Assembly: GCA_014281115.1 (NCBI GenBank)
Contig: JACONQ010000005.1
Coordinates: 868,001-932,000 of the forward strand
Direction of reading: 5' to 3'
DNA: 64,000 nt
Origin: Laburnicola sp. R22_1
Taxonomy: Eukaryota; Ascomycota; Dothideomycetes; Pleosporales; Didymosphaeriaceae
Shown here one piece after another: positions 56,254 to 64,000 of this stretch (positions are counted from its first letter, which is position 1; every line of letters starts with the position of its first letter). The translations under genes were made by a program, and so were the position numbers. The notes beneath the pieces are model-generated. The model worked only from the letters and a program-made list of their open reading frames with translations. It was not told the origin of the DNA and ran no database searches.

Positions 56254-58650
56254 CTAGTAGGCTAAGTAACTAGTAAAAAGGTGTTTAGCCCCTTATATAT
56301 ACTCCCTACCCCCTTAAAAATTCTAGTGTTATACTTTATACTTCTTATAGTAGTAGTATAGATTTCCTTTTACACACCTAAAGTCTTAAGAATATATCTA
56401 ATACTATATATACTAGTAATAGTACTTTAAGTCTTAATAAAATTCTTAGTATACTTTAGCTATAGAAAGTACTAAACTTCTATTCTTTTACCTTTAGTAG
56501 GATAATCTAGTTATTATATCTAACGCGCTTATATTTATATCTTTCTATTTCTATAGAGCAATCTAATTATTAAGTCTAACGTGTTTATATTTATATCTTT
56601 TAGTTTCTATAGCGTAGTTACCTATTTTAGTAAAAAATTTGCGCTAGTATTATTTGCTCTAGCTAAAGTAAATAAAAAAATTTCTACCTTAATTCTACTT
56701 TTCTTTTCTACTCTACTAATATATCTGCGATACTCTTTATTAATATTACGCTGTATTTTTATTATCCCTTTTACTTTAGTATTATTTTTTCTATCTTCTT
56801 TATTATTAATTTTTATTATAGGTAGAGTCTCTAAGTAACACCTTATATTAGGTTTTATAACTCTAAGTAAGTGTGTAAAGTCTAGCTTAACTATAGCTTA
56901 GTATTCTTTTATAAAGATTTTAACTTATAATACTTCTACTTATAATAGTAAGCCTTTACTTTCTACTTTAGACGCCTATAGTATAAAGAACCTTAAGAAG
57001 TTTATATATAATAAGACTATAAAGAATTATTAAAAGGTTAGTTCTTTAGCTCTTCTATATTATTTCTTACTAATTCTAAGTAGTTTTTTAAGGACCTAAG
57101 CTATAATTAGAAGACTCTTAAAGCTATCTATATAATATCTAAGAACTTTATTTTTAAGGCTATCTATCTTTATAAAAGGTCTTACTAGCACTACCTTAAG
57201 TAGTTTGTTTTTTATGCGTAGAGGCTTATAAGAAGAAAGTGTAACTATAAGGCTTATATTCTCTACTCTAGTAAGTGCTTAGGCAAAGTATAATAATTCT
57301 TTAGTAAATCTCTTTCTTACTAATTTATATTCTAGATTTAGAAGAGCTTATAAAAGAACTTTGCGAAGACTAAGTTTACTAACTTTATTCTAAAATATAT
57401 TTTTATAGTAAAGGTTGCTTTTTTATAATTACCTATTTTACGCTCTTTTTTTAATTACTACGCAGGGGGCTCTACTTTTTTGTTATGTTATTTAAGATAA
57501 AAGCCTTTGTTGTTCTACCCTAGGTAGTTAATTTAACAACACACACATAGTAAAGATTATACTAGTAAGCCTTTTATTAATTTTTAGTAAGCTTATCTTA
57601 ATATCTTTATTTATAAGTATAGCTCTGCTATTTAAAATACTTAATTTAAAACCTAAAAGCAAATAATATTAATACTAAATATTTTAAATAGAATATAAAG
57701 CTTTTGTGTTAAATTTTTATAGTTTAGTAAAATTATTATACTATCTTTTAAGCTCTTTATAATAAACTTACTATAAGTTCTAGGTTTTAAAGTTATCTTT
57801 CTTAGCTAATATTATACTATAGCTACTTGCTCCCCCTACACTACCTATTCTTAAGCCTTTCTATAAGAATTTAGTTAAGCTTATTCTAGATATTATAAAG
57901 ACTATCTACTCTAGTAAAATAGTAGAAGGTTATAAAATTACTACTCTTCTAGAGCGTATTAAAAGAGTTTTAGGTTTTATAGCTATTAATTTTAACTAAA
58001 TTACTATTCTTTATAAAATAGTTAAAAAATAGTTCTTAATTCTACTTTATGTAAAGGCAAGTCTATTAAAAAGAAGTAGTGTTCCTATTTATTCTTCTAG
58101 AATATTAGGATTTTTTCTGCCCTTGTTTTTAGCTATATTATAAGAATTTAGAGGCGTTTTCCTAAGTAGTCTATAACTTTATAGATATAGCTAAGCTATA
58201 AGCTTAGCTGCTTAAATAATTAGTTTTTTAGACTATGCTATATTTATTTCCTTTTTTTGTAATATCCCCCTCTAAATAGTCCCTCTTTTCTACTTCCTAA
58301 ACGCCTTACCTCCTATTGCTTAGGGCCTATATTATTTTATTATAGAAAGGACAATTCTTTCTTCTTCTACCTACTTATATTAAAGCTAGCGCTTCTAAAT
58401 AGTTTATTATACTTTCTTAAGTATTTTCTACTCTTCTAAGTAGATTATAGTCTTATTTCTTACTAATTCCTAAGTAATTAGTAAGGAAGGCTAGAGGTCT
58501 AGGCTTATCCTAACCTCCCTCTAGTAGGGGACTTCTAAGTTCTCTACTAGAAATGCAACCCTTATACTAGAAGCTATAGTATATTTATTAGTTTAGAGAG
58601 TTCCTATAAAAGTCTATAAATAATTTTTTATTATTATCTTAAAATAGAAA
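56254..58650. other. AT-rich RIP-type DNA, unidentified
   Basis: No retroviral domain recognised on either strand. Plus-strand frames of up to 85 codons are Leu/Ile/Phe-rich readings of AT-rich DNA. A diverged direct duplication of about 57 bp is present at 56,503-56,615 (TATATCTTTC/TATATCTTTT blocks). Confidence 0.5.
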
Positions 58651-58659
58651 GGTATATAT

Positions 58660-59738
58660 TTCTTAGCAATCTAATACCTCTATAGTAGAGAGATCTATAG
58701 TAAGTTCCTAAGTTAAATTAGTATAATCTAACTACTTAACTTAATAAAGTAATCTCTATAGCCCCTTCCTCCTTTAGGTAGGTTTTTAGCTAGGATATAT
58801 TTTGTAACCTATTTCCCTTCTTTTTTAATAATAATAGCCTTTAGTTTTTTTTTATTTATAATATAGCTAGGAATAAAATCTTCTTTAGCTAAGCAAAGAC
58901 AATTTACTAAAAACACTAAGTAGACTTTAGGTAGAATATCTAGTTCTATATTATAGGAGTCTACTACTTATATAACTATAAACTTTATATTTTACTAGTC
59001 TAACTTTTTATTAGGTTAAGAGTTAGATAAGTAGTTCTTATACTAAAGCTAAACTTTATTTCCTTTCTTTAATACTAAAGTGTCTCTTTAGTGCTAGTTC
59101 GCTTACTATTCTTACTCTTATTAAAACTTAGCCATTTTAGCTTAGATAAATATAAAAACTTTTTAGAACTTCTATAGTAACGCTTTAGTAGACTTTACTA
59201 GTTATAAATCCTACTAGTAATAGTTAATAGCGGTTATCTTTATATCTAGCTTAGCTAGATCTATATTATACCTATACTAAAGAAAAAATAGTGCTACTTT
59301 AGTAGAAGTAGCTTCTTACCTATTAATAGCTATTTGCACTATAGGGCAGTATAGGACCTTATTCTTTTAATCTTATTATATAAAAGCGTAAACGTAGGCC
59401 TTAATTATAACGTTTATATATTTTATAGTACTATTAGTCTCTAGGTACTTAAAGAAGGATAATTTCCTTTAAATCTTTATTCTCTTATCTAGATGCTTCT
59501 AAAAGTTACTTATAAATTAACCTCTATAGTTAGAAGTTATAGCATTATAAAGCTAATAGTAAGCTATAATATAATATAAAAACGCCTTTACTATAGTTTC
59601 TATCTCTAAGTTTAGTAGGAAAACTAAGACTATCTCTTTTTCTAGCCTATTACACACTACTATTATATTTATATTCCCCTTACTTATTAGAAGCTTAGTA
59701 ATAAAGTCTATAGAGATTTCCTTTTATATCTAGTTAGG
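58660..59738 (-). pseudogene. Element G2: Gypsy chromovirus integrase-chromodomain remnant
   Basis: The minus strand reads KEISIDFITKLLISKGN near 59,730-59,680, then NIIVVCNRLEKE and LSFFKYLETNSTIKYIN, matching the integrase core (family DFITGLPPSKG, VVVDRLTK, LSTAFHPETDGQTERVN) with many transitions. Near 58,750, a chromodomain: LLY, stop, VK, stop, LDYTNLT (family YLVKWxGY...TWE). The upstream part of pol is cut off by the LTR at 59,739. Confidence 0.8.
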
Positions 59739-60208
59739 TGTTAACACGGGGTTATATACCTTATCCTAATTTGTGTTAGGGGAGATAAGGTAACTCTGGG
59801 GTGTCTGTGCTAGTAGGCTTTAGGAGAAATTAAGTAAGATGTTAATAGTCTTGTGTAAGGCTCTTCTAATTCTAAATAAGATAGAATAACTAGTACTAAT
59901 CTATATAGGAGATTATACTATAAGAAGAAAGAATTAACTATAAAGATTTAAAACTAAGGAGATTTCCTAGATCTATATAGTCCTAATCTTCTATAAACTT
60001 ACTATAATTACTGTAATTATAGTAATCTGCCTAATTACCCTAATTACCACAATTGTAGTAATTTGTTATATACTTCTAATTATTCTAATTACTATAATTA
60101 TAGTAATTTATTATATAACTTTCTAACTTATTACTATATCTTATTATATGTGTGCTTCGCGCGTATTTATTAGGCCTCTATAACCTTACTGTGTCTATAT
60201 TTATAACA
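59739..60208 (-). repeat. LTR of another retroelement, inserted in G2
   Basis: 470 bp. The minus strand starts TGTTATAAATATAGACAC and ends CCCCGTGTTAACA, giving the terminal TGTTA...TAACA expected of an LTR. A purine tract sits right ahead of it. It keeps CA, TG and CG better than its surroundings, so it is younger. No partner LTR was found in the window and no clear target duplication was seen. Confidence 0.6.
60031..60117 (+). repeat. Two-unit tandem repeat with palindromic cores
   Basis: A 42-bp unit, CTAATTA(CC/TT)CTAATTAC, continuing to TAGTAATTT(G/A)TTATATA, occurs at 60,031-60,072 and 60,076-60,117. The differences are transitions. Each unit contains a palindrome of the type ATTACTATAATTATAGTAAT. 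It lies within the LTR at 59,739-60,208. Confidence 0.8.
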
Positions 60209-60225
60209 CTTATCCCCCCCCTCCC
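60209..60225 (-). other. Polypurine tract of the inserted element
   Basis: The minus strand reads GGGAGGGGGGGGATAAG directly before the LTR start, so the internal part of this element lay on the right side. Confidence 0.6.
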
Positions 60226-61212
60226 TTGTTACATAATTCCGGGCCGGCTATTTAATCGACTACTGTGTTACGTAATTAATAATTTCTTTAATAATATTTT
60301 TTTGCTGTAATAATAATAATAATAATTATAATAGCAACTAACCTAACTATTTTATTACTCTTCTATAGTAAATCTTCTCTTATAATCGGCGAGCTATATA
60401 CTACCCCCTAGAATCTTACTACTACCTATCTCTTCTATGCTCCCCCTGCTACTACTCACTCTTACTCTTATTACGCTGCTACTCTTACTCCTTGTTGTCC
60501 TTATGCGCCTATAAGATCTTAACTACTACTAGGAGCTTCTTTTACTATAGCTACGCGCGCGCGCTCTGGCAATATATAAGAAACACCCTCTCCTCCTCTA
60601 ATAGTTGCCTACTACTATATCTTAGTCTATTCTCTAGTCTTGCCAACAACACAATAGTAAAGAGCTATTATTATTATATAAATATTGCTATATTATTGCT
60701 TAGACCTTTATATAAAAGAATAGTCTGGCACTTAAGGATTTAAAGTTGCGTAAATATAGTATATAGCCTAAATAGATTATTAGTTATAATCTCTAGGATA
60801 GTGTAATTAATCTAGTCCTCTAGTAGGCCCGCCTTAACTATATCTTATAATAGGTAGGCTAGATAACTAATATTACCTAGCTAGTTATCTATGCTAGTTT
60901 TAAATTCTCTAGTAGCTATCTAACCACAGGTATTAGACAACTTAATCTTAGGACGCTAGAAAGCTAGCTTACTATATATATTAAAGAGTTAGATTTAAAA
61001 GACTTAGTATTTTGTGTATTAAAGGAGAAGAATTTTTAGACATTATAGATATTATAAGAGTAGACAGACTTATACAATATGCGTATAGTAAACTATAGTT
61101 ACAATTCTACGCTTTACTATAGCTTTTTAATAGTCTACTAGTTAAGAGATAATATATAACTTAGTTATGCCAGATAGCAGACTGTCTATTAACTGCTATT
61201 AATAATGCTATT
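60226..61212. other. AT-rich DNA, unidentified
   Basis: Contains a (TAA)n microsatellite near 60,312-60,335 and a less degraded pyrimidine-rich part around 60,390-60,620 with an 83-codon open frame of no known family. No second LTR of the inserted element was found. Confidence 0.45.
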
Positions 61213-61376
61213 GTGCAGAACACTAATAACAAAATTATTATTATTTTGTGTATATTTTGTTACTACTACTATGTGCTAGGTACTAAGTTATAGTGCCTTC
61301 TGTTTTACTTCTCTCTGTGTATAGTGTAGACTCGACCTTAGTTAGAATCTCTATACAACAAAGATCTTTAATAATA
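61213..61376 (-). repeat. LTR, family F (copy 2, 3' LTR)
   Basis: Aligns over its whole length with 1,481-1,641. It is less mutated: TTTTGTGTATATTTTGTTAC where copy 1 has TTTTATATATATTTTATTAC. A purine tract adjoins its right side, and Gypsy F pol lies further right on the minus strand, so this is the 3' LTR of that element. Confidence 0.75.
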
Positions 61377-61391
61377 CTTGTCCCCCTCTTA
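61377..61391 (-). other. Polypurine tract of element F
   Basis: The minus strand reads TAAGAGGGGGACAAG immediately before the 3' LTR, the expected position for the plus-strand primer. Confidence 0.65.
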
Positions 61392-62045
61392 AGGTTATTA
61401 TTTTAATACTCTTACTTTTGCTATACTGCGTAGAGTTTCCTAAGTATAAAGATATATTTTGCCTTATTTGTAAGTATTAACCACGCTTAATTCTTTATTC
61501 TTATTCTATATTCTAATAACATCTAGAGATCCTTTTGCGCTAACTTATAACTATCTTTGTCTTATAGCTAAGGTTACTTATAGCGGTATACTTATACCTA
61601 TTCCTTATAATTATTACTTTCTTTAGGGCCTTAATTACCTAGCTATAGCTAATTTTTTTTCCCTTTATTATTCTAAGTGTATACGGCTTAGGCGTCTCTA
61701 CACTAACCTATTTTAGGAATCTCTTAACTAGACTTAGAAGAAGTACTTATAAAAGGTAGAGAAGAATAAAAAGGCTCTTTTAGATATTCTTATATAGCTC
61801 TTATAAAATAAAAAAATACTATAGCAGACTAAGGAATATGCTTATAAAAAGGCTATCTATTTAGCATTAGAGATAGAAGCTGCTAGAGAGCTTAATAATC
61901 TCTTAGTTAACTATTTTAGCGCTAATACCTTAGTAGAGTTTTCGTCCTTATTGTTAAGCAGTTTTCTAGTAGTCTACTACCTCCTTTAGGTATAGTTTCT
62001 GCGTCCTTTAGTAATACTACTTTACTAGTTACTAGCACCTTATTA
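61392..62045. other. 3' region of element F
   Basis: Between the chromodomain and the polypurine tract. The plus strand shows a damaged Lys/Glu/Leu-rich frame (about 61,760-61,930; KKYL, KVEKNKKALLDILI, KEYAYKKAIYLALEIEAARE). No family recognised. Confidence 0.4.
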
Positions 62046-64000
62046 TATTTCTAATAGGTTTCTATATATCTTAGCTAGTAGGTTATCCTTTTTACTTAAC
62101 TAAGTACTTCTACTAATGTCTAAACTTCTATAGATCTTTAACCTCTTTAACCTTATACTTTTTGTCCTTAAGTTTAAGCTGTGTTTTAATTTTGGCGTCT
62201 AGTAGTGCTGGTTTAAGGAGTAACTTGTAAAAGGTAGAACATATATAAGATTTCTTTAGCAACTTTAGCTTATAGTTTATTAGTTCTTATTCCTCTAGGA
62301 TTTTAAATAGTTCTACTTAGAGGTAATTAAGTTTCTTAGATAGTTGCTTAGTTTTTAGATTTCTTTATAATAAGAGAATTTTGTCTCCCCTTTTAAGGGT
62401 TAGTCTCTTAAGCCTATTTTTGTTTTCTTGCTTAGCTATTATAAGGTTCTATTAAGCTATTTATTTGCTTAAATTGTTGTGTAGCTTATATATAAGCTAG
62501 GCCTTTTTATTAGCTAATACTAAAAGGCTCTTACTATTCTTTAGATCTTAATAAGTAATTAGCTTATATCTATAGTTTGCGTAGTACAGTAAGCGTCCTA
62601 TTATACTAGACCTTACGCTATTATACACTAATTATGCTATTAGTAGTAGTTTAACCTAGTTATTCTATAACTTAATAATATACATTTGTATGTATTATTT
62701 TAGTATCTAGTTAATTTGTTCTATCTAGCTATTTATTTAGGCGTAAGCTATTATTGCAAGCTTATAAATAACCTCTAGCATTACTAGTAATATTTTCTAG
62801 TACCTTAATATAAACAGTTTATTATAGTTTGTAATAAACTCCTCTAGCAGTCTATAATTAGTAATAAGAGTTCTTATAATCTTATAAGCTATATTTTCTA
62901 CTATAATAGACTTATTTCTGGGTATAAAGTATGCCTATTTAGTTAATTAATTAATAATTACTAATATTTAATTGCATAGTTATTTAAATCTAAGTTCTAC
63001 TAATATTAAAAGCTTTACTATAAAGTCTATTATAACACTAGTCTATAGCTACGTAGGTAGTATTAGGGGTTGTAACAACCTATAGAGCTTATATTTCTTA
63101 GGCTTATTCTTCGCATATGCGAAATAGTTACCTATAATCTTTCTTACCTTATTGTGCGCGTGTAAAATATTGTATTCTAGCTAAATTTATTAAGTTGTTT
63201 TGTTAATACCTAGATGTCTCTATTCTCTTAACTTATATTATAATTTAATTAAGGTCTTAGCTATATTATCTAGTACTCTAATCTTGCCTTAGTTATTATA
63301 ATGCTTTGTAGTATGTTGTATTTACTAGTTTAGGTTATACTAATCTTGTTACTCTTAGCTTAGTTAAGAGTAGTCCTAAAAATCCTTAACTTGTGATTCT
63401 TTATATTAAAATATTGCCACTTTTGCTAGTTGCGGCTAGTTATACTAAAGGGTTCTATTAGTTCCTATTTATAATACCGCGTTGTACGTCCTAGGTTAGT
63501 CTATTTCCCTAAGATTTAATTTTTAACTAAGGGCATCTGCTACCCTATTTACTAATTCTAGACAATAGTAGATCTTAAAGTTGTAGTTTGCTATTATTTC
63601 TGCCTATCTAACCTATTATTAGTTAAGTTTCTTAGTTAATATAAAACTTGTAAGGTTCTAGTAGTCTAAGAATATTTTAATTTAGTGTTAAGCTTCTATA
63701 AGCTGTAGTTTCTATTATTTAAAAAAATCCATTATTGCTAATAGTTCCTTGTTGTAAACATTATAGTTAAGTTCTACTTTTAAGAACCTTCTAGAATAGT
63801 AAAATATTAGTCTCTATTTTCTATCCTTGCCCTACTATATAAGTACAGCTTCTAGAGCGTAGTTAGATATATTTGTTTCTACGCGTATTAGTTGTGTTAG
63901 ATTCTATATCTATAGTAATAATACTATAGTAAATAGTTTTTTTAGCTTCTTAAAAGCTGTCTACTATTCCTGGCCCTAGGAAAATTCTTTCTCCTTCTTA
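62046..64000 (-). pseudogene. Element F: Gypsy chromovirus pol (RNase H, integrase, chromodomain), cut by window edge
   Basis: On the minus strand from 64,000 down: RNase H near 63,900-63,560 (RVETNISNYALEAVL for family VETDASDYAIGAVL; ELNYNVYNKELLAIMDFFK; NRVADALS). Integrase zinc region and core at about 63,250-62,640 (AHNKVRKIIGNYF, KYKLYRLLQPLILPT, DFIVKLL, YIQMYIINLQ). GPF-like segment near 62,380-62,230 (KILLL, NLKTKQLSKKLNYL, YKLKLLKKSYICSTFY). Chromodomain near 62,110-62,050 (YLVK, stop, KG, stop, PTS for family YLVKWKGYPTS). Asp-to-Asn and Trp-to-stop changes are frequent. The RT lies beyond the window. Confidence 0.85.

Noticed and set aside
56581..56838. 85-codon hydrophobic open frame that looks like a membrane protein
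   Set aside because: Phe/Leu/Ile richness follows from TTT/CTT/ATT content of AT-rich DNA. No family match and no start context.
60492..60743. 83-codon plus-strand open frame
   Set aside because: Tyr/Leu/Ser-rich, in degraded repeat DNA with no recognisable family. Not supported as a gene.
1..64000. CRISPR arrays, bacterial operons, rRNA genes
   Set aside because: Spliceosomal introns and retrotransposons show a fungal nuclear genome. No regularly spaced short repeats or rRNA-like sequence were seen. No complete tRNA gene was recognised by eye, though a small one could be missed.

Overview
The window looks like part of a filamentous ascomycete chromosome, probably a dothideomycete of the Pleosporales type. 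That placement is inferred from short GT-AG introns (46-190 bp), the gene content (an RGS-LOV photoreceptor, fungal Sld3, fungal Bcd1, a DENN protein) and sharp switches between gene-bearing, GC-balanced DNA and very AT-rich DNA full of decayed transposons. In the AT-rich blocks CA and TG dinucleotides are almost absent while CG survives, and repeat copies differ almost only by C/T and G/A transitions. This is the signature of repeat-induced point mutation (RIP).

Left block (1 to about 13,090): the start (gag side) of a minus-strand LTR retroelement, then a nest of elements. A pogo/Fot1-like DNA transposon, here called C (2,069-11,867, 61-bp terminal inverted repeats (TIRs), TA target duplication), carries a second pogo-like element B (2,499-6,734) inside its transposase gene. 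B carries a third, A (2,516-4,650), inside its own left TIR. C also carries a Copia retroelement D (8,070-11,754; 169-bp LTRs, half-tRNA primer site) that has lost its reverse transcriptase. Insertion order and mutation load agree: C is most damaged, B intermediate, A least.

Gene island (about 13,400-48,500): VPS26 retromer subunit (+), an SMP-30/six-bladed-propeller-like protein (+), a 2EXR-like gene with one frameshift (-), an RGS-LOV blue-light protein (-), casein kinase 2 beta (+), a roughly 2,418-residue lysine/acid/proline-rich repetitive protein (-), an 823-residue Ser-rich conserved protein (-), the replication initiator Sld3 (-), a GNAT-like protein (+), a DENN-domain Rab GEF candidate (-) and the snoRNP assembly factor Bcd1 (+). 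Exon structures were worked out by joining frames at consensus splice sites and checking against conserved family motifs. The genes are unrelated housekeeping or signalling genes, not an operon or an obvious cluster.

Right block (about 48,560-64,000): RIP-degraded Ty3/Gypsy chromoviruses. One (G1, 49,288-56,248) has perfect architecture: 189-bp LTRs, CTAAG target duplication, polypurine tract, gag, protease, RT, RNase H, integrase and chromodomain in order on the minus strand, but it is full of stops and its RT YLDD box reads YLDN. Two further chromovirus remnants follow (G2, 58,660-59,738; F, 61,213-64,000), and another LTR (59,739-60,208) is inserted in G2. The LTR of F also occurs at 1,481-1,641, so the same family bounds both ends of the window.

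I saw no convincing new biochemical system. The most unusual material is the transposon nest, the RT-less Copia, the large repetitive protein and the RGS-LOV gene with a 31-nt exon.
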